NCBI GenBank assembly: GCA_023052935.1
Contig: CM041292.1
Location: 116,184,936 to 116,248,935, forward strand
DNA length: 64,000 bases
Direction: 5' to 3'
Origin: Piezodorus guildinii
Taxonomy: Eukaryota; Arthropoda; Insecta; Hemiptera; Pentatomidae
Translations under genes and position numbers: made by a program
The notes under the pieces: model-generated
The model's database searches: none
What the model was told of the DNA's origin: nothing
Seen by the model: only the letters and a program-made list of their open reading frames with translations
Shown: piece by piece, positions 1-14,022 of the stretch
How positions within the stretch are numbered: the stretch's first letter is position 1
Layout: each line of letters begins with the position of its first letter

Positions 1-780
1 CTTCTAGTTTAATTTACTGAAGAAGGGCTTTCTTCCTGTGACTCGACCACTGTATCCTTCTCTTCTATTTGTTCTTCCCGTTTATTTCTATTCTATTTTT
101 GACTGTTTCTGGGCGGACTTGAATTGAATATTTATTATGATGGTCATTGAGTTGTCGGTAGTGTTACGATTTGCATAAACTTCAGGAGGATGGCTCGCCT
201 CTGGCAATTCTCTATCCTCCACACATTTTAACTCTCTATGTCTTTGTAGTCCATACTGTACAGTGGCATGTTACTTATTCAACAGATATGAAATTTTTCT
301 TATAGATAAGCCCTGCGAGCCATGAGCTCTCTCAAATCACGAGAAACGCGCATATTAAAAAGAAATCAGTTTCCCAGGCCCAAATAAAGTTAATACTGAA
401 CTAAGATTTGATTATCGAGATAAGATTTATAGATATAACACTGGAAATACGGTGATAGTACAACAAATAGGATTAATATTGAAAGTGTATGGAAACTTTT
501 TTGACCTATCATTAACAAATGACATTCTGCCTTGTTTTATATTAATGATGAAATGAAAATAAATAAAGATATTTTTTTATCTAATTTTAGTATTAATAAT
601 TTGTACATTAGAAAATTGCTAAATTGAAAATAAATAGCTATGTAAAATAAAAGCATGCTGTATGGAAGCTTTTTTGAGTGAGTGTTTATAAAATATAGAT
701 GGAAGTAGCTGGTTTGATTGGACTTGAAGGTTGTGAATGGCAAAAGATTCCCAGACATGGGCTGTCATCAATATTGAACA
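1..780. other. Unassigned AT-rich sequence
   Basis: No gene is recognised. On the minus strand at about 120-270 an open frame with no start has protein-like composition (CVEDRELPEASHPPEV) before stops. It may be a worn transposon-protein fragment, but I cannot name it. Confidence 0.3.
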
Positions 781-799
781 TCCAGGTTCTTTAAAATAT

Positions 800-960
800 T
801 TTTTAATTATGGAGTTTAGTAGACCGTTGAGAATATTAGATGAGGAAGATGGTTGAGGGTGCGGTCATTAGAAAGAAACGCACATTAAAACGTAGTACTT
901 ATTTTAATTGTGTGGCGACATTTCGACCTACATTGCGGGCCTTCATCAGGGCTAAGAGGA
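800..960 (-). repeat. Penelope-like terminal-repeat fragment with hammerhead-like core
   Basis: The stretch gttgagaat...ggttgagggtgcggtca matches the repeat arms at 23605-23700. On the minus strand 949-917 reads CTGATGA, a GGCC/GGTC stem, GAAA, then TGTC, the order of a type I hammerhead ribozyme core. The flanking stem I is imperfect. Such motifs are known in the terminal repeats of Penelope-like elements. No reverse transcriptase is attached here. Confidence 0.5.
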
Positions 961-1268
961 AAAGGTAACAACCCATGTAATTATAAACTTAATAATGTGT
1001 TAGGTATATTATAATAATATGGTGACAGTAATATAATATGGAAAGAAACATAAAATTAAATGTAAACTGATAATAAGATGACAGTTATAAATTATGGTAG
1101 TAAACAAAATTAAGATGATACTATTTCAATAAGAATATTTAAAGAGAAACTAAGCAAATGATTAAATGTTTAAACAAAAATTCGTGAACAATTAAAATTT
1201 TAAATATGAACAATTTTGAAGTGATATTTGACGGTAATACATAAAAATTTGATGCACGCAACACACAA

Positions 1269-2098
1269 CTTTCACTTACCTCCATTGTTAAAATCAATTT
1301 AAGAATTTTTAAATACATTTAAAGATAAAAATAAATTGTTAAAGAATTGATTATTTTGAATTTCAATAGAAACCTATGTTGTATTAAATAATGTATTATA
1401 TTTTTATCTACAACAATCAGTTAGTTTTATCGGCTTTTCTTCACTCTCCATTAACCTTTAAAATTCCATGTATTATCTAGTATATTTTCTAAAATCTTAT
1501 ACTATACTTAAATTATACTTCTGTATTACTATTCTTGTGTTCAAAAACACAAAAATTGCATAAAAAAATATGTTTGCACTTTTCACCTTTAGTTTTGTTT
1601 ATCAATGCTAATAAGATGATGTTCCAATTTTTTTGAAATCTACAAAATTAAAGATACTTCAGATGAAGAAAATTTTAAATATCGGCATTTAAGCCCTGTC
1701 AGACTATTTTAATAAAATAAAACCTACATCATTTTAAAGCCTATCAAATTGTACATCGATATATAGAGTTTAATCAAAATCGTTGAAGCCATTTTTGAGA
1801 AAATCATAAAAAGGTGCAAAATGCATAGTATAAAAAGTGGATCTTCTGGTCACCTGATTTGGATGAAAAAGTTGCTGAAACGTTTCGGGCATATAGTTGT
1901 CTTAAATATGAAATTTCAGTTTCATAGGACTTTTCGTTTTTGCCCGGGAGTTACCACACACAGACCTTTTTGCGGGACTTGGTTATTTGGACTCAGGGGA
2001 CCCTAAAAAGTGTATTTCCATTGAAAACTGGAATTCAAAAATTTTCACGACCTCAATACTTTCCATTACTATATGTTCCATATAATGGTAAGTGAAAG
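1269..2098 (+). repeat. Repeat family X, copy 1 (~830 bp, short TIRs)
   Basis: Bounded by CTTTCACTTACC and its inverse GGTAAGTGAAAG. All left ends are preceded by a ggTGCGGGCAACACAC-like string. Internal sequence is shared with copies at 2716, 11273, 38364, 53890 and 59530. No long ORF. It looks like a non-autonomous DNA element of unknown superfamily. Confidence 0.7.
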
Positions 2099-2330
2099 TA
2101 AAAAGCATAGTAAAGAACATTGGTTGTATATAAAAAGAACATAATCGTTAAAAACGAGCAACATTCTAAGAAACTTTCCAATGACAGCACCCCCAACAAA
2201 CTATTTATTAATTTTACAATGAAGGGCCATTGCTCTTGTAGGTAGTCAAAGAAGTAGAAACCGATGATTTATAATGTCATTATATTCCTAACAGACCTGT
2301 ATTAAAACTATCATAATTTATCTGTTATAG

Positions 2331-2488
2331 GTTCAGAGGACAGTGGTGTTTGCTCCCCATGCAGCTACACAAGCTCACCTTCGAGGCCTAGGTACTGTAA
2401 CCCGCAGTTAAGCTACATGGACCGAGTTGTGATGGAGGTGCTAGAGACTGAAGCAGTATATGTAAATGATCTCAAACAAGTAATACAT
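2331..2488 (+). CDS. PLEKHG-like exon a: linker and first DH helix
   Basis: Acceptor ctgttatag, donor at 2489. Two bases complete an upstream codon, then 52 codons run to phase 0. A serine-rich linker leads into [20 protein letters not shown], the start of the DH domain. Confidence 0.9.
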
Positions 2489-4971
2489 GTGAGTTTAAAG
2501 ACATATCTCAGACTTTATTTTAGGTTTAGTGGATTGTTTACAATAATGTATCACATAGTAAAGTAATTAATGAGTAAAATATAAGTTATTTTGAATGAAA
2601 ATAACTACTTCACCTTTTGATGCATTCTTGATTGATGTGGAAAATAAAATAATTTACAATAATATCAATAGTTAGCTTACTTTTTACTCAAAAATTTGGT
2701 GCGGGCAACACACGCCTTTCACTTTTCATTTGAAAAATATTTTAAGTGGATTTTAATAAAACGTGTATTCATTTTCGTTGGAAACATATGATTTAGATTA
2801 AATAATATAACTACATTAAATTGCTAATAAGTTATAAGTTTATTCCCTATTCGTCATTTTATATTACCTTTTACAAAAAAATATTTTTTCTCTTTTATCC
2901 TTTAGTTGGTCATCAAATTCGCCCCAACTTTTATATTTAGCCATCCTTCATCAATGTCATTCATCAATGATATGGTTAATCTTTTGGAATGTATAAAATT
3001 AAAGGTAGTTTAGAGGAAGAACATTTAAAATATCGGAATTTAAGCTCTGTCAGAGTATTTCAATCAGAATAAAACCTACATGATAAAGCCAATTAAATCT
3101 TACATCAATATAGAGAGTTTAATCAAAATCGTTAGAGCTATTTTTGAGAAAATTGTAAAAAAGTGCAAAATGCATGTTATAAAGTGGCTCTTCTGGAAAG
3201 CCGATTTTGATGAAAAAGTTGCTGAAACATCTGGGGTGTATAGTTGTCTTAAATATGAAATTTCATTTTCATACGACTTTTCGTTTTTGTGCTAGATTTA
3301 CCTTCAGAACCTTTTTTCAGGAGTTGGTTATTTGGACTAAGGGGATCCTAAAACGTGTATTTCTGTCGAAAACTGGAATTAAAAAATTGTCACAATCACA
3401 GTACTTTCCCTTACTATATATTTCATATATAGGTAAGTGGAAGAAAAAAACGAAACAAAAATCTTACCACATTCTAATTTGGGACATACTCGTATGTATT
3501 ATAAAACTACTAAAATAAAAAAAAAAAATTATAAAATCTAAACTATCATATGGTAACTATCATATTTACATCAAATCATGATTCAATGAAAAGAACACTA
3601 AGAGAATTCAAGAACTTTTTTAATATTATAGAACACCATGAGTGAAAAGAATCTATTTTTTTAAAGTATTTTTTAGATTACTCTATATAAGGAATAATTT
3701 GCACTACTTTTTTTTTAAGCTGTTTTTCAATATTAATTTATTAAAATGTGTTCGAAACCATTTTCATAAACTATATTTGGATTTCAACATGAACATAACA
3801 CTGATTCTCCCTCTATTAATTAATTTTGCTATTCCTCTTCCCACTTAAATTTTCAGACATTTTTGAAGTAAAACTTCTTTATGCACATTATGCGATTTAA
3901 AAGCTTTGAGTTTGTAACCATGGTAACCCCACCAACATGCCTAGACTTGCGCATGCGCTCTGTGTATACCTCTCTATTGGAGATAGGATAATGATATCAA
4001 TTTTGATACTGTTGAAATATCGGCACAAACATATTGATATTTATAATACTTTATTTCAGTATTTAATTGAATTAAATTCAGTTCCAAATAAATAAGTAAA
4101 GACATGATTGATAAACTATGTCTTACAACTTACCTCTTACTGTATATAAAGTTAATACAATGAATATCTTAATTCTCTTGACTCAAAAATATCGATATTT
4201 GTAAATATTATTAAAACATTACTTTGCATGAAAACATATGAAGCAAAATCATGATGATCTTACTGTCCATATTTAAACTGTAGTAAGGCGGAATCAAAAA
4301 GAATATCTTGATCATATAAGCATAGAAATATGACATTTGAAAATTAAATTAATTTAAATAATATAGATTTCAACTAAGCACAATGTATGTTTTATTACTA
4401 ATTATAACATATGTTTTTTTGTTTACTTGGGAGAGAAACTGAGGTCATCTCTGTGAAACAACTATAAAGCTTATTCCTAAATTCTGAATTTCCTAGATGC
4501 AAATGGCAGGTCCATAAAAAAAATGTGCTATGTGCACCACCAACTCACACAGTCTACAGTCACAATCAGATTACGATGACATACTTCAAGATGATATATC
4601 TCTACAGGGTGATGATGTTTTACAATTAAATGAAACAATAATTAAAAAACATGCATTCTCAACATAATCTTCTTTAATGACCGTACTCTTCTTTCCAACA
4701 AATTTCTAGTGCAAATCGAAAATTTGAAAAAGTTTTCACTTCTAATGGCTGTTCTTATAACTGTCTGCATTGTAATTGTTTTTCACACTCATTAAGAATT
4801 TCATTTTATAGTCTTTAATGGATATAATAATTTTAACAATTATGTGATAATATTGTGAATTATTTTTTATAGTCTTCATAAAAAAATGCAATTTTGATTA
4901 ACCTAATTGAAAATGCAATGATATAGATTTTTAACTTACTATTGTTTTTTTTTTAATTTTATATATATATA

Positions 4972-5002
<31 letters not shown>

Positions 5003-8000
5003 GTATTATTTATAAATCTATTTGGTTGTTTCATAAATCAATGTTTTAGTATAATTTTGTTAAAATTTGTAAAACTTTGAAATATAACAGTTAATTATAT
5101 GGAAAATCAGCTCAATTAAATTCAGCATTAAAATATTTTTATATTATATATACATATTTATGATTTCTTTTTTTAACTTTCTTTTTCCAATTTAACTGAA
5201 TTATCATTCTTAAAAATAAATCAAATGAAATTCATCAAAAACGTTTACTTCCAAAAAGAAAGTTAAGATTTGATCAATTAACTCAATATTTATGCTCTCC
5301 CATATAATTATTTACACATTCTTTAATTTTAGATTTAATAAAATATATTTTGTAATAATTGTTTATCCACTAACATAAAGGTGAATATGAAATTGTAAAT
5401 GGAAATAATATACATACCAATTTTCATGAGAGCATTATTATTACAAAAAGAATGGTGCCTTAAAATGGACACATAAGTAGTGTTATTTTAAACAAATTTG
5501 GATAGTAAGATGAAACATCACGATAACCAAGGATAACATCCTTATTAAGTAACACTTCACTATTGATTATTCACCACTATAATTAAGAAATAACCCATTC
5601 ATTCAGAAAATTTATAAAAGATAAATACTTAAATATATCAATTGTTTTAGGGATACTTAGAACAATTATCAAACAATGAAGAAAGTCCTGTATCGGAGGA
5701 CCAGCTGGAGGATTTATTTGGAAATCTGAGACAAATTTATTCATTCAACAGGTAATGTACCTTAGAGTTGGTTGAATCATGTAGATATATCTTAGAAGTG
5801 AGTTCTACAACTTAATAACCACTAGGGGAGGCATAATCGAATGATTGTCATAATCGGATGATCGGACTTTGATGATTTAAATAATCGAATGATCAGTATG
5901 CATTGTGAGAGACGATATGTCGTTCGATTATCAGAGCTCCTTATAATTCATTGATTATCGTTAAACAGTTCAGTTCGAATGATCATTCGTTTCTCCAAAC
6001 CGATTAATCCGATAATCGATTAATTTGAATGATTGAAATAATCGAATGATCCCATAATCGTCATTCGATTATGCCCACCCCTAATAACCACAATTTTAGA
6101 GAAAAGTTCCATTAGGTTATGTTTACAACATATTTACTGTTGTTACTGTTAGATTGTTTATTACTGCAGAAGCTCTAAGGGTGTATTCTTTTACAAAATT
6201 ACATTAATTGATTTTCATGAAAAAATTATATTTTAAACATCTAGTTTACTCGAAACACTAAACTTTTTCATTTATAATAATGCCATTCAAATCATCTTTT
6301 ATGATAAAAAGAAACTTTAAAATTTGGAGATGAAATTTCCAATTTTAATTTTCAAAGTTCCTTATGGACTATAATGAACTATTTTTGACAACTTTAATGT
6401 TCAGAATTAAGTTTTTACCTCACACAAGACTGAAATGACAAGAAACTGCCTGATGTTTTCGACTAGTTCAACACTTACTGGAAAAACACTCAAACCTTTC
6501 GCTTAACTTCAAAAGACTCATCTACATGACTATCATAAGGCTGATATGGACTTACGGAGTAGAGCTTTGGGACTCAACTAAACCATCAAATTCACGTCTC
6601 CAATCCTTGCAATCCAAAATCCTTCGAAAAATCCTCAATGCTTCTTATTTTGTCACGAATCAACTTATGCATAAAGACCTAAATGTTCCCTATGTTGCTG
6701 ATTTGGCCCGAACCAGGTAGCACTTCTTTCATAACAAACTCTATTCCCACTCTAACCCACTAGTTTCAAACCTTGCTACCTGTACAATCCCTGATAATCC
6801 TCCAAGGCGTCTGAGAAGATGGCCTTGAGACCTACTGGTTTAACATAGTTTTTGGAGATCCGCCAATGGGTAGTATTATCTCTACATGTAAATCACGACA
6901 TTATATTCTTGTATCACATTTACTAGATGTATTTTATTGTACTGTTGTAAATATCAATACATTTTTTTTTTTCTAAGTTTTAAAATTGTTACATAATAGT
7001 TTTTAAATTGAACGTTTTTAGGTACATTAATATCAAAAACTACAATATATTATGTAATAGATAGATAGATAGATAGATAGTTAAATAGATAGAAAATAAT
7101 TTTTATTCTGGGAGTGGGGGGTCCCTTTAGAATAACAGGTTTGTACATTTTAAATATACAATATGTCTGGCCAACAGACAAGATGAACATGATTAACTAC
7201 TATTTACAATAATTGATGAATTTGTATACAACACAAAATAAATATAATAAAAACAATCTTCAGAAGCTAATTTATGTTAGAAAAAATGAGAAATATATGA
7301 GTTGATAACAGAATCCAAAATAAAAAAGAAACAACAAAAATTAAATAAAACAAAAATAATTAGTAACATTGTACTAGTACTTAGTATTCTTAAAATAACA
7401 TTAACTCTGAAATAATAAAGGATCTATAACAGACCAAGAATTAATGAAAGATAAAACAATTAAAAACAAAAATAAAAATATAATAAATGAAATCTTCTAG
7501 TAACAAAAATAAAGATATAAAAAACTAAACAAATACTGTAAAGATTGAATACAATTATTTCCATCTAATTTCTCTGAAACTAGGGAGTATTTTAAAAGCT
7601 TTCCTTATAAAAATTTGCATCTGAAATTCTTGTCAATCTCCGCATACCAATTTTTTTTCTTAGTACTTTCAATTGAATAATCTTTGAATAAGTTAAAAAT
7701 ATGAAATGAAAAGTAATTTTATTCTGGGACGAGTAGTCCCCTAAGAATAACAAGAAAAGTACAATGTAAATAATAATTGTCTGGTCGTTTAAGACTTCAG
7801 TTAAACAATAAAAGGCAGATTTTGTGACAATGAATAGTTATCATCTATAGATTTTAAATATTACATATGCTGGGAAGATTGATACTTTAGGAGATGGAGA
7901 AATAGTTTGAATGTGGATAATGATAAGGCTTTACAAATGGATATGAGCAAGGAATTCCAAAATATGGTAGCAGGAATGACAAAGGATTTTTGAAGGAGAC

Positions 8001-11000
8001 GGATCTGTGATAAGGTATATAGAAGTTTATGGGTTGGGATCTTGTGTTTACAGAATGGACAGAGGAACAACGGGTAAGCATTTCAAGAATATAAGGAGGT
8101 TTTTTTGTGTTGAAAAATCGGAAGAGACATAAACCTAGGAGGTACCGCCTTTAAGAACTTTATTTATTTATAAGAAATATTTGTATAACTTTGAGATTTT
8201 TCTTTAAGCAAACGTTTATTATTTAAAATGGTCACTACTTTAGATTCCTTAGAGGTTAGAATTAAACATATATTACTGTAAGGATGGAAGAAATATTAGG
8301 ATATTTACTTTTTAACATTATTCTTCAGGAAATTAATGACCCTAATTTATAATGATATAACTTACATTAAGGACATAGCTTATGTTATATATCACTTCCT
8401 ATAATGATAATATACAGATTATATCTTATAATTCACTATTATTGACAATTGTGGTGATAAAAGACTATAATATAAGATATCAGTTACGTAAGATGTATAA
8501 TGTATGGTATCTTAGGATAATAAGATAACATGATGTTGGTTACAGTACCTTCCTCAAGGAGCTCCAGGAATGTGGACTGGACCCAGTGAGGATAGCAAGG
8601 GTCTTCGTCAAGAATAACTCTGGCTTTTCAGTCTACACAGACTACTGCACTAACTATCCAAGGTATTGCTCGGTTCTTTCTACTTTCTAATTGAAATTTG
8701 TACCTAATCATATTAGAAATAATTTTTAATATCTTAAGTCTAATAGAGGATGAAAAATTGTGAAATCAGCTAATTTGTATTTTATTTTAGTAGTCGATTT
8801 TAAATAATTAAGCATTTCACATTGTTAGCATTAATAAAACGTGGATAAATATGAAGTAATGAGATAATCATCTGACAAATAAAACAGCAAAAATATTTTT
8901 TCAAGTTAAATTATTTTTCTTCTGTAATTAAGAATTGAAACATAGATGTAATAAATATCATTTGAATGCTGAGGATTTAAAAAAAATATTAATCATTATA
9001 AAAAAAATAATTATGATGAGAATGTTTAAGGTGTAAAAACACTTATTGTTAGTTTTTAAATTAAAAATGAAAAACACTTTAAGCTTACTTTAGTTAAGTA
9101 ATTTTCCATAATAAGAGAAATTATTATTAAATTAATTAACTTTTGAAAGGATATGTTGATTATCTTTTGTCACTACAAATAGATGTAGAGAGAAATGCTT
9201 TATTTATCTGGCAATGCTGCCAAAATACATCAGGTTGCTTAAATAACCCAGCATACTATATCAATCCCTTGGACATATTTCACATACATTTTCAATTTTT
9301 TTTTTTTTTTTTTTTTTTCTATTCTAATACAAATTTATAATATTTACAACTTTTTCTCTTTTACTTATTTACATTATTTTATTTTACTTCTCTCTACAAC
9401 TATATTTGAAATTTAGACCTCTGGTGCGCACATTATATAATCGAAATATAAATAAATTCACCATTTAATTGCCATACAGGTGATAGTGGATAATTCTCAG
9501 GGAGTCCATAATCACGTTTTCTGCTAACACCATTATATCTCTGATATCGACACTCAGGTCTTCCAAAAAGCTTCTTGAGCTTCCAGGGATCGCTCCACGA
9601 GATCCAAACCATAGATCTCTAAGAGAGAACTGTCTCTTCCCAAATGTCTCACGGAACTTTTCTTTTAGGAAAGGGATGCATTTCTCGTAGACGGCTATCT
9701 TCTCCCATTACACTCCACCTGCTTGATCCAGATCATTAGTCTCATGTCGAATGGTAGGGTCTAGGATCATTGCAGTAGTTCCGTTCTTCGGGAATGCTAC
9801 AATGCAGTAGACAACGTCAAAACAGGTGAAATATTTTTCACTGAGGAGCTTTGTTAACTCGTTCTTAATCATGTGGTGCCGACGCGTGATGAGGAGAGAG
9901 ATGTTGGTGCAATTTCCCAGCACATGGGCTGGTGTTTCAGACTCTAAGCCGCATTTGAGACAGAAGGACCCAACTTATCTCACTTATCTGCTGGCTTCTG
10001 GGACTCCACGCAGGGGAGCATAGTTTATGTTCAGTTTCAGGGCATTGGACCATTCTGACCCCGAGAGAACTTGCTTCTCACATACATATCTGTTGGCTCT
10101 CGGGGTATCTTTGAAGTGTCAAACGCCAACACCCTACCACCTGCAATTGGCCCATTCTTCAAATGCCTTTTCCCGAAGCAACTGTATTCTTTGTGTGCCA
10201 CTGAAGACTCTTTCTGCAGCACCCTTGTCGCTCACAGAGACAGCCTGGTCAGCCGCGAAACCTGTGAGGACAACACTTTTTTGCTTTCTACTCAAAACAT
10301 AACCAAATCTTTTGGCGAATTCTGCCTCGCACAGGTCGCAGTACAGATGATCTATGGCCAGGTTGAATAGCGAAGGCGACAAGGACTCTCCCTTGTGGCA
10401 CGCCTCGCAGCACTTTGTTCTGGCCTGTGAAATGGACTCCCACACTTATCTTAATCTCATTGGTGCCCAGAAGAGCTCCAATCATATTCCTCAGATGCAG
10501 TGGTGACACCCCTCTCGCCTCTAGTGAGCTAATGATGTGCTAATGCCCAACATTGTCAAAAGCACCAATCACATCAAGGAAGACCACCGTGCAATCATTT
10601 TTCTTGTTTCTGGCATCCTTAATGATCGCGTCAATGATCCTTGCGCTTACATGTGCTCCTGGTAGTTCTCTGATAAAGCCTCTTTGATTTTGCTGAAGGT
10701 GATCTGTTTTCTTAATTCATGATCCAGAACCTTCTCAATGATTTGGCACACAATAGAATATTTGTTATGTGTCTCCATGATGAAATACTTTTGGTATCCC
10801 CTTTTCCTTATAGATGAGTATTGTGCGCCCTTGACGAAGTGGTTCTAGTACATAATTCACCTTCAGCATTATCTCTTCAATCACCTTGATGATGTGTGAA
10901 ACATCAAAATATTTAATTGTGCGGACTAACAATCCATCAGGCCCCAGTGATGTGTCCAATGATGTTGACTTGATTGATTTTTTGATTAACTGAATATCAA

Positions 11001-13953
11001 TGGACATCATGTTAGGCATCGGGGCACATTTTTCATAGCCCGCACGCTTATGGAGATTTCACGTTCAAAGAGGCTTTTGAAGTGTTGTTCAATGTCAGCC
11101 ACCTTTATCGGGCACTGCTTAGGAACATCGGAATTCATAACAGATTGCACAACTTTTTTCCTTCTGTTGTAATAGTTGTACTGATCAACTTTGTATTGGT
11201 ATTGCTCCTGCCGACAACGCCTGTCTGCCTTATTCGCTCGCTGAGGATTCGATAGGAACAATCTGGTGCAGGCACTTACCTCGATTGTTAAAATCAATTT
11301 AAGAACCAAAATAAATTTAATAGAGTACAAAAAAGATTTAAAAAAATATATTTAGTTTCATTGGAAACATATGTTTTAGATTAAATTATATAGCAACATA
11401 AAATTGTTATCTACAACAATAAGATAGTTTTATCGGATTTTCATTACTCTCCATTGACTTTTACAATTTTTTGTATAAGATAATATTTTGTTTCGAAAAT
11501 CTTTAGTTTTCCAATGGTATATTATACATCTATATTAATTATTAATATTATTATCAATGCTAAACAGATATGTTTTTGTATTTATTTTTTTGAATCTACA
11601 AAATTAAAGATACTTTAGTGAAAGAACATTTAAACTATCGGCATTTAAGACGTGTGGGCAATTTTAATCAGAATGAAACTTACATGATATTAAAGCCTAT
11701 TAAATTTTAAATTGATATAGCCAGTTGAAACAAAATCATTAGAGCCGTTTTACAGGAAATCTTGAAAAGGTATAAAATGCATGGTATAAAAGTAGCTCTT
11801 CTGGTTCGCTGATTTTGATGAAAAAGTTGCTGTAACATCCCGGGCAAATAGTATTCATAAATAGGAAATTTCACTTGGGTACGGCTTTTAGTTTTTGTGC
11901 TGAACTGAACACACACAGACCTTTTTGTGGGACTTGGTCATTCTGGACTCAGGGAACCTTAAAACGCCTATTTCTGTTGAAAACTGTAATTCAAAAATTT
12001 TCATGATCAGAATACTTTCCCTCACTATATATTTCATATATATGTAAGTAAAATGGAGGCGGGATGGCTGAGTGGGTTAGCGCGCGTTGCTTTGAACGCG
12101 CGTTAACTAGCAACCACAGAGGACCATAATTTGAAACCAAATAATTATGAGTTTGAGTCTCGGTTCAGGGGGGCTTTTATCTCAGCATTTATCACCCGCC
12201 CACACCCCCTGGCCCGAGAAACCCCGTATAGCCTTCAAAGGCCAGGTAGGGTGAAAAAAAAATTATAGGTAAGTGAAAGTAAAAGGTTGAATCAAATATT
12301 ATTTATTGACAAGTTTTAATTTTCAAAATCTGATAATACAGCAGATATCATTCTATAATACAGAGGTGTCATTCTATGGGCGGCCTTCAAGGATTCAGTT
12401 TTAGGTGGGACAGAGCTCAGCTCACCCATATTTATATATGGACCTTTGAAATGCACTGTTAACATAAAAAAATTTACATTTCACCCGGGATCATTCAGCA
12501 TTTGTTTATTTCATTTATTTTAAAACCATCTACCTATTAGAATATTAAATCGAATAATGTAAGATGCTGAAGATAATGAATGACATGTAGTTAATGTTAA
12601 ACACAGGGCAGTAGAAGTGCTGACGAGGTTGATGTGCCAGGAGAGGGTGGTGCAGGTGTTCAGGCAGAGGCAGGCAGCTCTTCAACACACCCTTCCCCTC
12701 GGCTCTTACCTACTCAAGCCTGTACAGAGGATACTCAAATACCATCTCCTTCTTCAGGTATGTTCTAAATTTTAAAATTGTCTTCAGGATGAGAAAACTA
12801 AATAATGTTGAACCAGCGCATTAATGCTTTTGATTGTTCAGGTACAAATTGTAAAAGCATATTTACAATAAGTCAAGCCAATCTCCTACAACAAGTTAAG
12901 ACAATGTTCTAGCTGGTTTCTGTTTATTGTTTTCAACTTATCCTGTTATATATGTTAAGCAAATATATGTTTTCTATTCATTTCAGACTGAAGTTAGTAA
13001 TATATTTACTTGTTAATGATTATTGTTTTCTAAAGAATTAATAATTTACTCAAAAATGATTAAAAATTTCTAAAAAAATATTTTACAAAATTCTTATCTC
13101 TTGGTAACCACTGGTCTGGAATAATCTCTTTCAGCTCAATTGTAATGCTTTCCAGCATTAAAGTTTATTTTTCATTTACCCTTATTCATGGATCATAACT
13201 AAATATGGTTAACTCTTCTTGTTGTATAGAACATGGTGAAAAACTGCATTGGAGATAGCGAAGGCTATGGAGATATAGTTGATGCATTATCAACAATGAC
13301 GGGTATAGCACACCATATCAATGACATGAAGAGGAAGCATGAGCATGCTGTCCGTGTACAAGAGATACAGAGTCTTCTTCTTGGTTGGCAGGTAGGTTGA
13401 ATTAATAAAACACATGTTTTTATAGAAATTAAATTTAATAAATTCTTTATTAGTTTCACTCCTTTTCACTACTAACTGTATTTGAAAATTCTTTAATGGA
13501 TTTTAACAACGGTGGTAAGTGAAAATCTTGTGTTGCTCACACCAGATTTTATATATTGATAGAGAGGCTATTATTACCTTAGAAAATTTAAAAAAAAAAA
13601 AAAAAAAATCCAAGGACCAAAGTAACTTTTCTCTTTTTATCTTTAATAAGATCCTTCCTATGACTGCTATAAACAGGACAAAAAAAGAATTAGAGAAATC
13701 GGTCAAACGGTTCATGCGTGATGCAATCACAAAAGGAAAAGGGAATTCAATTTCTATAAATATAGAGTAAGAGAGAGACTATTAGTACCTTAGGAAATTT
13801 AAAAACAAAACATAACGACCAAAGTAACTTTTCTCTTTTTTTCTTCCAAAAGATCCTTCTCATGACTGTTATAAACTCAACAAAAAAAGAATTAGCAAAA
13901 TCGGTCTAACCGTTCATGCGTGATGCGATCACCAATGGAAAAGGAGATTAATT

Positions 13954-14022
<69 letters not shown>

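Noticed and set aside
12056..12130. tRNA gene (tRNA-Ser/Leu-like head)
   Set aside because: It continues into a SINE body and A-rich tail and sits between diverged target duplications. It is a SINE head, not a functional tRNA.
13958..14020. Possible replication origin or attachment site from the long TA run
   Set aside because: Simple (TA)n of this kind occurs several times in the window and is ordinary microsatellite DNA.
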